DNA of 64,000 nt, taken from positions 69,706,911 to 69,770,910 of the forward strand of contig NC_090942.1 in the NCBI RefSeq assembly GCF_040807025.1, given 5' to 3'. The translations under genes were made by a program, and so were the position numbers. Below the pieces are notes generated by a model. The model searched no databases, was not told the DNA's origin, and worked only from the letters and a program-made list of their open reading frames with translations. Position 1 is the first letter of the stretch. Every line of letters begins with the position of its first letter. Positions 1-13,800 of the stretch are shown here, one piece after another. Origin of the DNA: Struthio camelus (taxonomy: Eukaryota > Chordata > Aves > Struthioniformes > Struthionidae).

Positions 1-3000
1 GTGTTAGTTCACACTGAGTGTGGCCATTTACAGCTGTATTGTTTATCAGTTACTTAACTCCGGATGCATGTTGTGCAGTGACTTGTAAGAGATCCAGCTT
101 GAGTAAATGACCTGTGACAGCCTGAGGTCTCAGGTTTTTTTGTTTTTTTTAAATACAAGGCAAATTCAAGGAGTGGTGAGAATTTTGCTCTCAGATCACA
201 CGTGAAGTACAAAAAATGCTGCCACAGTTGCGTATAAGCTAGGTTTGACTTTCAGAAATAAGAATGATACTTTCAAGTTGCCTGGGCAACTTTAGCTTGC
301 ATCTCCTAACCCTTCTGCATGTACTTGTGTCCATGCTATTTTCTCTCCCAAGAACCCCTTGCTTAGTTCATTACAAAGGGTCAGCTTGTCCTGATAATGG
401 ACTGGGGTGCTGCAATAAAGGTGAATGTCTAAGGCCATTGCCTAACTCTATTACAGGAGCTGGAAGTAAATGAAGCATGTGATTGGAAGGAGGAAATTGA
501 GTTTGTTTTGGTTGAAGCTAATAGCAGCTTCCCTGCAAAACTAACTTGTTCTTCTGCCTCTGCCAAAGTTTGTGTGTGGTGTCAAGTAATTTATTTGAAC
601 CAAATTCTCCTGCTGGTCATTGCTCTGTATTTGTCTTGAGTGCCGAAGTTTAAATTCTCAAAGCTGATTTCCAGAAGCGCTGAGCCCTAGCTGATGCGCC
701 TTTGAATAAAGTTCCCTAGAAAAATCAGCTCCTTGGAGAAGACACCTGTTAATTCTCAGACCCACCTGACTGTTTAGGAAAAGGGAACGCCAGCCTCAAC
801 CTCACGGCAGTGCTGAGCACTTTGCCCGTGATCATCTTCAAGTACTCTAACAATGAACAACACAGGAAAAAGTCCCCAAGGAAATCTTCTACTCGGCATC
901 ATCTGAACAGCGTGCAGGTCAACAGCTACAAAGGGACCGTGGGGTAACTAGTCCCTCAGTGTGGACCGTCTTGTTTATGATGGCAGTATCTGAGCGAGCG
1001 GTTAGCCTGGCAGTACCGCATGTGCACAGGAGGACTGTTTAACTGCTCAGGCTTAATTCCAGCCTTTGCCATTCTCTCCTCCAATAGTATCTATGTTTGA
1101 ATGACAGTGACTTAGTATTTTTTAAGCTCTGAGATGTTTGCATTGATAGCATTTTTAGTAGCTTCATCTCTTGTATAGAACAATTGGATAAAGAGTTTTT
1201 TTACAGCTGGCTTAAAACTGAACTGGTCTAGTTGTAAACAAGATGAGAGAATCATATGGCTGGCTGCGTTCCCAGGACGATGATGCATTTCCCTAACAGA
1301 GGCAAATTACGCCCAAAACAGAGCCAGTAGATTATATAAATATATATTTTTGTCTCTGACTGTGCCGAACCTTTGCTGTATTGCTTGAAGCCTTAGAATT
1401 GGCTGGAGCTGAGCTCCCCCAAACCAGAAAAAACTGTGTAACTGAGCCTCCCTGCTCCCACACTCGGCCATGGTTGAGTGATCAAAGGGGTTGGCTGTTC
1501 ACTGCAGCACGGCTCTGGATGCTCTCGCTGTTGAATGCCAAACCGCAGAGCCAGCTCAAGGAGTAGGAAAAGAAGCAGCTGGGGCCTGCGAGGCAGCAGC
1601 TATTGCTGGGAAGGAAAAGGGAGATGCCGTCCCTCCCAAGAGCAGCAGTTGCCACCACCACCCTGCCTGCTGTTCCCAGCAGCAGTGCCAGCCTGGGGCT
1701 TTCCCCTGGCTCTCCCCCAGCTCTATCCTTCCTCCCACCTGCCCCACGCTTGCATAGCAGTGACTGGCCCTGGCCCTGGTCTGGCGTGGCCAGACTGAAT
1801 TTGCTGTGTTTGCTGGCAACCCTCGTGGTATTTTTTTTAAAGTGACTATGTTTATGCAATGTTTCAGCCCTGGCGACAGGAGTGATGCCAGCGCGGCCTG
1901 TTAATGTTGTTATCACAGATGAGTCATTTTCCTGCTGTGATGCATCTTTCAAAGGCGGGCAGTACAGGGAGGAGAGGAACATGACAGCTGGCTTCATACT
2001 GTGTTTCCAGCGCAGCCCTGCTGTTAAGCGTTGAGGCTGTTTTGGAGTAGAAAGCAATTGCTGGCAGAAACTGAGAAGAGCAAGTGCAAATCGAGTTTTG
2101 GCTAGTGTTTAATGTGTACAGCTTAGGTGTACTCCCTCTGCCTGGTATGAGGGCTTCCCCAGCAGCTCCTTGGCTCCTTCCCTGTGAGGCTGGTAGGAAG
2201 CAAGTCCCTGATGTGAGAGCTGAGGGAAGGCAGGGCCTCCTGGAAGGACATAGCTTTCTGCCGTCATCACTGCAGCCACTCAGTCTGCTCCCTGCGTGTG
2301 CAGAAAGCCAGGAGTGGATCATGTACCTGTTTCCCATCCTGTTTTCTTGGAAAACAGCTTGAGAAGGGCTGGGGAAATGCCTACTCATCCCTGTGCAGCA
2401 CGGGTGCTGCTTATCATAACACTGGCAGGAAGGACCGCAGTGATGGATCCAACCAAGGGGCGGGAAGGAGCTCAGTGCACAGCCCTCACCTACCACTGCC
2501 TTGCTCAGGGGGAAAGGCTGAGGGCTGAGGCTCCACAGCTCCTCACGACACACAAGCAGCAGTAAATAAAGCCAGAAGAATTGGTGAAAACTGGTTCTCA
2601 GTAGCCCATGAGGTATTTAATAAAGAAATGCACTTTGCAGTGTGTAACTGGGGCTATTAGAGTTTGCGTCATACACTAATGGAGAGTTGCTCACAGCTGG
2701 GTTGCTGGGGCTGATGTAATAGGAGTTAATGACAGCAGCATTAGCTGTGATCAAAGGATAGAAGGTGCAGGGCTTCCTTTCAAGTGCAGGCAGAGTTGGT
2801 GTAAGGGGGCCTGCACCTGAGGCAGGGCAGGGGAGAGGACCAGAGATGAGACTGCAATGTGGGAGAGCACCCGAGTGCTGGCAGCTGCGTGATACAGTGC
2901 AGAAGGGGTGCAGCAACGCCCTCCAGCAAGGGCCCAGCCAGATATGGAGTTGCTCAGTGCACAAGAGTTTGATGCTCCATCCCCAGTTGCTTTTCAAAAG

Positions 3001-3042
3001 TGGCTTTGTGCAAAAGTAAATGGTGCGTTTGGCTGCTTTCAG

Positions 3043-3056
3043 CCCCCCCCCCCCCC
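3043..3056. repeat. C homopolymer (14)
   Basis: Uninterrupted C run. Confidence 0.95.
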
Positions 3057-6024
3057 ATGTAGTCACATGAGACTGCAGAGTTTCTGTGCAGGTAGTACCG
3101 ATGGGCTTTGCTGTTGTCAGCAGAAAGAGCATCCTGGAAAATACTCTGAGAAGCTCAGGTCTGAGTGAGACATATAAAACCGAGCAAGGCCATGGATATC
3201 AGTCCTTTGCACTCACAGAGGTCAGCCCCACCTGCCCTCCTTGTAACATGGCTCCTTGGGGTGCTCTGTGCTGTCCCCAGTCTGGGATCTGCCAGGCTCT
3301 TGCTAAGGAAAAGGCAACTCAAAACAGACTGCTAAAAAGCTGCTGTTTCTGTGGCCTGTCTGAATTGCAAACAGATGATGTTAGGTATATCTAAGACAGA
3401 TTTTTCTCACTTTTTTATGGTATGAAATCATCCATGGCTGGTCATACTTGAGAATCTAAGTCATCAGTTTGTTTGCTCTGTCACAGGTTTGGTAGCATGA
3501 GTCAAGCTATGGTATGTGTACATAAAGCCGTGCAAGGTGTGTGTCCCTGCCTGCAGCTGGGACGCTTGCAGTGCCTGCCACAGTGTACGAGGCAATAGGA
3601 TTTCTGCAGCCTGTGAGGTGGTCTTTCTGAAACCTCTAGTTCTCAGGATTTTATCCTAAATAATTCAGAGTCCCTTCTTGACTCCCTCTCCTCCTTCCTG
3701 GGAAGAAATCGGCTGCAGCTTTTAGTGCTGATGGAGCCCCGATTTGTGTGGCAGCCAGATGTGGTCCGGTGGGTCTGACTGGCACTGTTCACTGCCGAGC
3801 AGTGCTTGTGACCCTCTACCCTTCAAGTCTTGTCCTTTTATAATAAAAGCCACTACCTACAACTTGTGCCCTTATGAGGGAGGATGGGATCTTGCAGAAG
3901 TTACAGCTGTGGTTTATAGTGCCGTATTGGGGTGGCAGTGTGATGCTGCTTGGCTGGAAATGAGAGACGGCTTCTTTCACAGCTGCTCAGCTGCTGGTTG
4001 ACTCCTCTGTCCTCAGCTCTCTGTTTGCTTTGCTGACCTATTTTTGTCTGCTCTGCCCAGCACACAGGGCTGAAGAAGTTGGGAGCTGGAGCAGCTGCTC
4101 TTCCTGAGGATTTGTCTTTTGCTCCAGGGCTGTGAGCTGATATCTCTGCCCAGCAAGCAGAACATAAGGTGGAATATGCTTAATCCCAAGTCAGAGAACA
4201 GAAACTGGTAGGTGTGCTTGGAGTCTGCTTTGCTGGCCAAAAAGCAAGCTTTTAACCTTTGAAGGCTAAAAACATACCTGTGTGCAGTTCATCCCACCAT
4301 GGGTCAGCAGCACTGGGGGGAAAAAAGGGTTGTGTCTGCCTCCTGATAAATGGCTTTGACAAACTGAACAGAGAGCAAGCACTTTGTTAGAAAGCTCTGC
4401 CTGCTGCAGCATGCCCCTGCCGCCTCCTTTGGGGTGGACCAGCAGGGCCCTGAGCAGGGCAGACCCTCCAGCAGCCACCGTGACCAAGCCTCTCTGCTGG
4501 GGTTTCGATGGCAGTTGTGTGCCGGGGGCGCTGGGTCCCCTGCAGTGAGCCGGGCTGTTGCAGCACCAGTGGCAGGGCTGTAACTCAGGCTCCCTCTGCA
4601 GGGAGCCCCACGCAAGGGGTGCCCAGCACTGCCCCAGCAGTGCTGCGGCTCCGAGGCTGCCACCATCACCTGGCACGGGGCTGTGGCGGGCAGCGGGCAG
4701 TTGCCTATGACGTCCCGATCAAGGCAGCGTGTCCCGGTGCAGGGGCGCTCTCTGAAACAGCTCTCTGAAGAGCGTCTGCTGACTGCTAGTTGCCATGTGG
4801 TTTCACCCCTTTTTACCCAGCTGAAGCCCCAAATGCTGATGGGAGGGGAGCTCTTCAGCAGTGAGGGGCGCCGGGGGGACTTGGGGGGCAGCCAGCGAGC
4901 ACCAGAACAGGCAGCACGACCTAGCAGGGTGGGAGCAGGACCTGCAGCATCGAGGCAGTGCGGGCTGAGGCTCTGCGATGCCGGCACTGCTGCAGAGCCC
5001 AGCCGAACGGTCTAGCCTTGCCCATGCACTGCCTCGGGCTACGCCGCAGCAGCCTGGGAAGCCCTGGCACGGCAGCTCCAGCACCTCCAAGCGTGCCTTG
5101 TTTTGCCTTAGTTGGTCACGTCTCAGTGCCAGCTCCACCGAGGTGCAAATATCTGTCCTCCTGCTTCTCACTGCAGCAGGTTGCCGTTGCATTGGGCAAA
5201 CTGGTGAAAGTTGCTGTGCAGACAAGCGCCCAGGGTGTGCTTTGCTTTTAAGTCAGGACTTACTGGCAGGCCTGCACCCTTGTTTTTTGGTTGAAGAAAT
5301 AATTCAATTTCCACCCCTCTTACCCTCCCATTCCCTTCAGTTAAAACCTATACACAAACTGAGTGAAGTAACTAAACTGGGTATAATTCATCTTATTCAT
5401 TCTGTGCGGGTCTGTTTACAGGACCTTGTTTCTTGTGGATTAATACACCTGAAATCAAACGTTGTTATGTTGCAGGGCAGTGTGTATTTATATATCTTTT
5501 TTAAGCTGAGTGGAGCTGGGACTTTAATCCTTTCTGACAGGCGAGGTCACCCTTGAGAGCTGGGTCCCCCAGGAGGGCTTGCGTGAAGGGCAGGAGTGCA
5601 ACGCTTGGAGCTTCATCAGCCAGTGGGGGATGTCCTGAGCCAGTTGCTCCTCAGTCTGAGAGCTGGACCCAGAGCTCCTTGGTCCTGACAGAAGACCCTT
5701 TTCCTCAGTATAGTCTTTATCTTGGCTGCTTCTGACTCTAATAAAGGTCACTGGATCTGAAGCACTGTAAACATCTCCACTTCCAGAGGCTGATTTACTT
5801 CCAGTGCCGCACTTGTTCCTCTTTGCTGTAACATTGTCTCTGATAAGGCAAAAGCAGTCACAGGAGGAGCCCGTTAGGCTTAGGGCTGAGATGTGGTGGT
5901 AGGAGGAGAAGCATCTGTACTAGCGCGCACTGGGGTGGATTTGTGGGCTCTTGGTCGTGTGGGGAAAGGGACAATCCTGGTGAGACACTAAAGCTTCAGC
6001 TGTTAAAACTGCCCTTGGTAAGAG

Positions 6025-6027
<3 letters not shown>

Positions 6028-6061
<34 letters not shown>
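6028..6061. repeat. (TG)n microsatellite
   Basis: About 17 uninterrupted TG units, then a T-rich flank. Confidence 0.97.
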
Positions 6062-6063
<2 letters not shown>

Positions 6064-7957
6064 TTTAACCACTGCCACTGCCAAGCTGTGGGAGTGGTGG
6101 ACTTGAGAGGTGGCTGCCGGCGCTGTGGCAGGAGGGGCTCAGTGAGGAGCAACGAGGCCAAGGAGCGAAGGGCAGCATCAAGGCATCAACTGCTGCAGCT
6201 GGCAGTTCATCGTGATGAGCCAGACAGCTCTTAGGGGCCTGGAGGGGTGGAAGGGCTCTTGAAGTTGTTGGCCTCGAAGGGGAGGCCAGGACAAGGCACT
6301 GTCTTGCTTGTCTGCCAGCCTGGTCCCCTGGAGCTGTTGCTGTGTACCCGCGGGTGCTGTGGGTGGCTACAGAAGGGGAAGCTGCAGAACGCAAGATGAG
6401 ACCCTGCTGCTGTCCGTAGCTGTTAGCTGTAGTATCCCTACCCCCAGCACATACCCACCCTGCCTCAGGGGTGATCAGAGGGCTGTGGGCTAAGTGTGGT
6501 GCAGCTGGCTGGCTTCAGAGAGTGCCCTGCAAGGCAGGAGACTCATCTTCCCACAGCTCCAGTAAAAACAGCGGGGCAGCGACCTGGAACACTTCTTGGA
6601 GTCCTTGTGAGGTGTTGGCATATCTCTGGTGGCCAAACACTGCAGCTCCATTTCTGCTCCTCCACCCGTGCCATGTCCCTCTGGGCTCCAGCAGGGAGAG
6701 GGATGTCTGGGATTAGTGTAGGGCTGGGATTAGTACCAATGCCACAACTTATCTATTTAAAATATGCCATATATTTGTTTTTAAAGAGATGATATGGAAC
6801 AGTTCATACAAAAAAGGAAAAACAGGCGCTCCCCACCCCTTGTTCATAAAGCTCTGTGAGAACCAGCCTGTGCCCAACAGCTGGGTTCAGGGCGGGCGGC
6901 TGCTCGCCACTGGACAGCCAGCGGCAGCTTCAGTAAGCCAGGCAGTGCAGCTCTGAGGGAAAAAGTGCCTGTTTCTTAGCTGCTTATGCAGTGAAACTAG
7001 CAGGCAGCAGAGAACCTACCCCCTCTTTTGGTGGGTCATACATAACCCCTCCCTACACAGAAGCCTACATATAGGCAAGAACCTGGATGCTGTTCTAGCA
7101 GTGTTAGGCAAGGTCTGTGCTGGAGACCACATCTGCCTTAGCAGAGCTTGCGTAGCTGCAGCTAACTAGTCAAGCTGTGCTACTTCCCATGGTCCATATG
7201 CATGTTACGTTAGTGCAATTCAGGTTAGGCGTCATGTCCTGTCCCTGGGGTCTGACCACCAAACACCCCCAAGACCAGGAGGCTTTGCCTCCCTGCTGAG
7301 GACCCGTGCAGGTCCTGCTCTGGTATGGCTGTGCCTCGGCTGTCCCGGTCCATGGTGCTCAAAATCCTGGCTCTTACAGAGCAACAGGTAGACAAAGTTT
7401 CCTATCCATCCCACCCTCCTCTGCTGGCTGAGCAGAGCCCTCTGCCTTCATGGGGTACCCAGTGTGGCTCTGAAAGAGGCACGGCCACAGTAAAGTCCCC
7501 AGGGCATCTGCATGGGCTCTGCTGTTCCTAGCAGGAGCAGCAGCAAAATGCAAGGTATGTGTGGGTCAAACCTACATGCGTCAGCCATGTCCTTGACCTC
7601 TGTCTCTTCTGCTATAAGCCAACAGGCTGGGAGCAGCTCAGGAATGTGGTGTACAGAGCCGACCCCGCTGGTCCCCACACCACTGTGGCCAGGCCTTGGG
7701 CTGCGGACTCTTGTAGAGGGAACTGTTTCCAATGTCGGCACCAAGCTGGACAAGGGCTTGTTGGGAAGGATGCAGAACATGCTGTGCTGCATCTTTAGTG
7801 CCTCATCTCCCCCAGGAGTCACGGAGGGAGTCACAGAAAGGCCCGCACCACAGTGTCCTTCCTCCCACAGCTCCAACCCTGTGGCCGGCCAGCTGCTGGA
7901 AACGGAAGTCGCCCATCCTTCCCCATGTCTCTGCTGCGTAAGGCGTTGCAGACAGTG

Positions 7958-8044
7958 TCACCGCAGGAGCAGCGCCAGGGGCAGTAGGAGCAATGTTCGT
8001 GAGACTGAGATCTCAGCAGCGCGGCCACAGTCTTGGGCGTTTTC
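7958..8044 (-). CDS. CACNA2D4: CACNA2D4 terminal coding exon, GPI-signal tail (exon 38)
   Basis: This part is 87 nt after acceptor ...tatctccttcccag. It encodes [16 protein letters not shown], then [12 protein letters not shown] and a TGA stop at 7958-7960. ENAQDCGGAS and a short hydrophobic end are characteristic of alpha2delta-4. In the alpha2delta family this tail is a GPI-attachment signal that is cleaved off; the likely attachment site is in the CGRAA region, by inference. The 3' UTR continues towards lower coordinates. Confidence 0.93.
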   Translation of the reverse strand, partial: ENAQDCGRAAEISVSRTLLLLPLALLLR

Positions 8045-10763
8045 CTGGGAAGGAGATAAGGCCATCAGCATGTTTACTGCCAGGGTGGCACCAGGCAGAG
8101 GAAAGGGAGCCCTCCTCTCACATTCCGAAAGACTCATTGAAGGCAAAATAAGGGACTGGTTCCCACAGGCCGAGGCTGCTGTCTGCAAGCTAGAAAGCCA
8201 TATACCTCTCCAGCGCTCACCATGCTCTGCCGTGCACCCTGCAATCCAGCCCTTGCTCTCTGAGGGTGCAGCAGGATCTGCTTCTGCAACAGCAGTGCTG
8301 CCGTGAGGGCTCCCGCCTGCACCTGCAGGGAGCTCCTGCAACTCCTTCGGGAGTCCTTTGCCCGAGAGCAGGTCACTGTGTCTGCCCCTGGCCTCGTAGG
8401 ACAGGCAGGGAGGTCTCATGCTGTGCGAAGGTGCCCAGACCACGCTCATGCCAGCAGCACCAGAGTTGTCTGCTCCTGCGCCAGCCCCTGGCTGCAAGTG
8501 GTGGTTGCAGCAGCAGATGCTCTTCAAGCAAGCAAAGCCCCCCCAGAGAAATCCCAAAGAAACCCGACAACCCTCTACCATCTGAACTCAGGCCCTTCAC
8601 AGATGTCACTAGTGTGAACGTTTTCTTGCTAGGAAACCCCCTGGGAACTCAGGCGGCTGTTTCTCAGTCCAGCCAGCAGGATGAGGAGAAGATATGCATA
8701 ATGCATGTGTGGGGGGGTGGGGGGGGGGGCACGTATGCATGTTCACAGTCATGTACGCAGTGTGTAGGGCTGCGGGTGAACCCAGGCATGTGCTCTCCCT
8801 CCCTGTCCCCCACCCCACGGGAGTACCTCGGGGTGAAACGCGTGGCAGGTGTCCGGTCGCCGCCTCAGCTTTTGCGAGCGCATCCGGTCACACTTCACTG
8901 ACGCGTTATGTGAGAGGCTGTTAAGGATGTTAGCAGAGGCAGGCAAGCAAAAACGGACATGAGTATGGTGCAGCCCAAAGGGGTCCTGATGCAAATTGTC
9001 TAGGTGTAATCAGCCAGCCTCAAGGACAGGCTGGGGAGGCAGAAGGGAAGGACAGGTCATCTCGCAGCTGGGAAGATGCAGATAGGCAGGTTGGGGCCAT
9101 TCTGAAGCGCTAGGAGAAGGCAAGGAAAGACGGGCAGCTGAAAAACGGCAAAATGCATGGAGACGGCTCGGCTTTATGGCAGCAGCCTTCACCACATCAC
9201 TGCCCTCACCAAGTAGAGCTGAGTTACAAATGCGCACTGCCGGGGAGCCAGCCCAGCTGTGCCCATCCCAGCACAGGCCCTTCCTCCCAGCCTGCAACGG
9301 CCTGGCCCAACCCTTGCACTTGTACGGCCCATCCGAGAGTGCCACCGAGGCACAGCCCCATTCCCGCGCCCCCTGCTCCTGCCCTGCCCTCTGCAGTTTG
9401 TAGCAGAGGAGACATTTGGCCTGGGAGAGAGGAGACGTGGCTTCGACACTTTCCTCTCCAGCAGGGAATGCCTTGGTGGCTGTGGCAAGTCCTCCTGTTA
9501 GCATGCCCCCGTTTTCCCATTTTCAAGGGCAGGACTGTTTTCTCCTCGCCACCACACCTCAGACCTGCCTGGCTCCCTGGCTGTCTCCTTGGCTGTCCCG
9601 CAAGTTGGGCACTACCCTCCAACCCCCTTTCCCTTCCCCCCCCAGTGACTGCCACAGGAGCAGATTTGCACCCCAGCAAACACAGAGATGAAAGGGCTTG
9701 TGGAGACTTGCAAGCCTGTTGCATGTAGAAGGATATATTTGACTTCTTTTGCATCCAGCAGGACAGGTGGGAAGATGCTGCAGTCGCAGGTGGCATCCAT
9801 GACAAGGAGCAGCAGGTTACTGCTGGAAATCTGCTGTGCCACAAACATCCTGTGGAGAAAGGAGCACGAGAGAGAAATCACATCGTTCCCACTGCAGAGC
9901 CAGAGCAGCAGCCCTGGCATCACCTGGCCCTGCTTGCCAGAGCAAAGGAATGCAAAGAAAACTGGGAAAATCAGAAAGGGCTGCCAGCAGAAAGCAGGAG
10001 AGAAATAGTGAGCAGCTGGGGAATGTGTGCAAGGGGGAGAGGGTATTAACACACCTTTTTGTCCGCAGGAAACTCCTAACTGGCTCAGATTTACAACTCC
10101 ATGCTAGGCAGAAAAGCCAGAATCAAAACTAAAACCCCCAAACCTCACTCCTCCCAAAACACATATACATACACACTGAAATGAGGCAGCATGTACCAGT
10201 TACAGTCAGAAATGAAGATCACATCTGAGAAGGCCTACTTTCATGTGGTGTTGTGTCAATGCCCAGTCAACATATAGTTATGCATGTGCTTGTACAATGC
10301 AGGGTGTACGTAGTATGTGGTCCTGCAAAGAACAGAATTTTGCTCAGTTTCATGTTATTTGAATGAGAAATGGAAGATCCCAGTAATGTCATTCATTATA
10401 TTTGTGAGCTGGGACTGACCAAAGGGTGCTTTGTTTGCTTACTGCCGTGACAGAAACGTGACACCTCAATTTGCGGTCACAAGTTTGTTTGTCCCTTCCC
10501 CTCCCTGTAGAACAAGCAGAATACAAACCTGCCTAGTGATGACTAACAGCACGTGCAGGTGAGGATGTGTCTAGGAGCAGCTGTTTGCCCATGCACGTGG
10601 ACGTGAGGGGTTGCATCATGCGAGAGAAGGATGCAGAAGTGCTGCTACCAGGCCGCGCAGGAGCTGGAGGGCTTGTGCGGGCAGGAGGGCTTGTGTGGGC
10701 ACAGCAGGGTACAGGCAGGCATGTGCTTCAACTGCATGTACAGTTTTGTCCATGAGAGACTTT

Positions 10764-10806
<43 letters not shown>

Positions 10807-13800
10807 TGTGTCTGCTCACAAGGCTGCATGTGCCTGTGGATGTGTGTTTGCACATCTGGGCACAGAGAAGGCATGCTCAGGGTGCCTGTGCTGGCACTGG
10901 CAGGACGGCGATGCTGCACCTTGCACATGTCTCTGTGTGTCCCCATTCCTGCTAACCATCTCGCAGCCAAGGAGGAAGGTTCCTGGATCAGGCAGTAGAA
11001 ATACAGGTTTGTGAGAATGTGTCCCCCTGTGCCAACCATCCTGACCACTCTGCAGGACCGCTCTGTTTCCCTGGTTAGTCACCACTTAGCCAGCCTCCTT
11101 AGCCACTCCTTTGGCCAGTCTCTACTGATCTTTTTATATTGAATTTTAGAGTCTTGGTAGAGATGCTGAATGTCACACGTGTCAGCACGTGACCACTTCA
11201 TGAGTATTTCTGACCGATGAGTACTTTGGGAGCTTTGACAAGCAGGTTTTAACCTATGCATAAACTCTGTAATCAGGATGGAGGCACCCCATACACAGGA
11301 CTGAGAGCCAACTTTTCACCCTCTGCAGTGGAAGTCAATGCCCACAATGAAGCATGAAGGCTCCTCTACCACTGGGAACAGCCTGGGGTTGCTAACATGA
11401 TCCAGAGAGCCTGTATGCCTGAGCAGGTCAGTGGCAAATGCTACACAGAGCCTGTGTCTGAACTCTCCCCTCTCTTGAGCATCTGCATGAAGGAGGAAAA
11501 AGAGATGCAACCAGTATCCAGAACCTGCAGTCCAGCCTCTTGCTTTAATGATGAAGGAGCTGAGCAAGACTCAGCGGCTGCTGAAGGAGCTCAGTGAAGG
11601 TACTGCCTCCCCCATTTTATACAATAAGGCAGTGGATCAAGCAGGGCAGGAAGTAGGAGACATGGGTTTTTGGCCTCCTCAGCCTGAGATAATTCAAACC
11701 CCCTCCCCGTTCCCACCATTCAGGAGGTTGCTGTAAGCACTAAAGTACAAAAAAATCTTGGGGTGGAAACATCTGTCAGCTTTCCTGTCAAGGGTGGGTG
11801 ACGGCACTGCAAAGAACGCCAGAGTCCAGCTGTGAGAAGGCAACAGTTTGGCCCGGCAGCAATGCGCGGTCAGCCTAAGGCTGGTTTGGTGGTGGTGACT
11901 CCTGCGGTGACAGCTTAATATGTAATGCACAAACAGGTCTGCTTTGGGACTTAACTCCTTAGGATCTGCCCAGAGCTTATTTCACCTAAACAATACCTTT
12001 TTTAACCAAATCTGCAACCTCTTCTAAAACAATGTTTGGCCAGGCCTGTTTTTCATAAAGTCATGACTAGCACAAGTTATTTTCCTAACCTTTAATTCTT
12101 TCCTGTAGTTGATCCAAGATTGAAGTCAGACTGGCTAGGGTTTTTTTTTTTTTATGAGGGATTCCAGTTAGATCCATTTTGACTCCTCTGTGCATTTTTG
12201 TGTGAGAGTATGTTGGGGAAAGCTGGACCTGTGGAAATTCATCCTTTCTTCACCTTCCCACATGTGCTTACTAATGGCGCTAGGCACTTTATAACTGCTG
12301 AAAATGGCCTCTCTTCACAATGACTTTTCTGTTATTTTTGACTGTTCATTCTCTTAAAATGAAAATGGGAAAAAAAAGTGTATTAGTTTTTGATTTCTTT
12401 TGGTTTAACACTTCTCTTTTCCCTCTCTCCTTTTTTTCTGTAGAAAAACAGAAAAGAGGAAGATACAAAAGGAAAAGGAAAGCTGAAAGCAATGCAAAAA
12501 GGAAAATTTTCTAAGGAGAAAACTTTTGCCAAAAATATGAAAAAAATCAAAAAAGGTTACTTTTGGAAATCTGTGGAATGGAAAGATTTTTTTTTTTTTA
12601 TATATGCTCTCCCTTGTTCTACAGCCAGCTCTGCTTGTTAACAGATAGTTTAAATTTTTTCTCTTTTATCCAGAAGTTTTAATTTGCTTGGCCCACCTCC
12701 TTGTTGTCCAGTGTGGCTATTGAGCTGTGTTGGCACGCTTGATGACTGCGGCTGTGCGTGTCGCGTGAGCTGGGTAGGAGTGGAAATCTCAAAATGAAAG
12801 CTGTAATTCTTACTTTTGGCAATCTCCGCACTCAATCAGCCCGTTTGTCTCCTTGATGGCTGGCTCATACACGAAGACAGGGTACTCCGTGTCACAGGGC
12901 TGCAAGGTGTCGTGCTTCTTATGCTTGTGAGCTACGATGGTGAAAAGGAGACAAGATAAGAAATGAAGGTTAGAGGCTCACAAAGGAGAGGTCTGTATGG
13001 AGGTGACCATCTAAGAATTTAGGACTGGCCATCTGGGTGGGAGCAGAGGCCCATCCAGCTCTGTGTCCTGTCTCTGATGGTGGCCAAAGGCAGGTGCCCA
13101 CCAGAGAAAAAGGAGATGGAGGTGAGAGGCGAGATGCTGTGGAAACTCAGCACTCAGCACTGCAGTGATCCCTGCTCCCACTAGGTGGTGTGGGAAACCC
13201 GGTCTATGTGAGAAATGTTCCCGAAATTCCCACTCGGCTCCCTGAAGTGAGGCTGGCCCTTGCCCTGCAGAAACATAGTGGTGGGGTGACTGTGCGCAGC
13301 CTCCGCAGGGAGCCAGCAGTCAGGGCCAACAAGCCAGTTGTGGGGACATTTTGACACTGGTATCCCTGCGTTCAAAGGAGGGGGGAGTCTACCCAGCCAG
13401 CTGTGCTAATAAAGGCCCCCCTGCCTAACCTAGCCCTGGTTCAAGCACTGATTTTAACCCAGGTTCAAAGCTGTGGCTAGGCTAGTCCTCAGTGTCTGTG
13501 CTTGGAGACCTGGGCTGATGGGGATCCCCAGCATCTGTAGGCAAGTGGGAAGTCTGCTACATGTTAAGGGTATCCCCACTGGCAGATGAGGCTGGGAGCC
13601 TTTCTAAAACAGATCTGTGATTTAATGCAGCCTCCCAGGTTTCCATGTTCTCCATCAACCTCTGATCCTTTCTGAATCCTGCGACATTTCAGAGAGACCC
13701 TATAGCAGGGAATTTGATGGGTTAAATATATATCACATAAAAAAAAAAAAAACAGCAGCAAACAGACCTGCCACGAAACCACAGGGAAGCACCAGACAGC

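Larger units (their letters stand above)
1..7957. other. Intergenic DNA and probable 3' UTRs; no coding exon seen
   Basis: No conserved exon was recognised. By known synteny the gene beyond the left edge should be ADIPOR2 on the plus strand, and plus-strand AATAAA motifs near 413, 706, 2565 and 2619 could end its 3' UTR; this is unproven. The CACNA2D4 3' UTR runs leftward from 7957; the first plausible minus-strand signal is ATTAAA at 5528-5523. GC-rich stretches at 4.4-5.1 and 6.1-6.4 kb and one TG repeat are present. Confidence 0.4.
9850..12813 (-). other. CACNA2D4 intron 35-36
   Basis: Non-coding. It holds a TG microsatellite at 10768-10803, TG-rich flanks, a decayed reverse SINE near 11600-11720, and T-rich tracts near 12140 and 12590. 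No other exon was seen. Confidence 0.7.

Noticed and set aside
1..2650. ADIPOR2 coding exon
   Set aside because: No recognisable AdipoR seven-helix sequence in any frame; only a possible 3' UTR is inferred from synteny.
7512..8306. Plus-strand open frame of 264 codons
   Set aside because: It overlaps the CACNA2D4 terminal exon and 3' UTR on the other strand, is GC-rich and low in complexity, with no domain.
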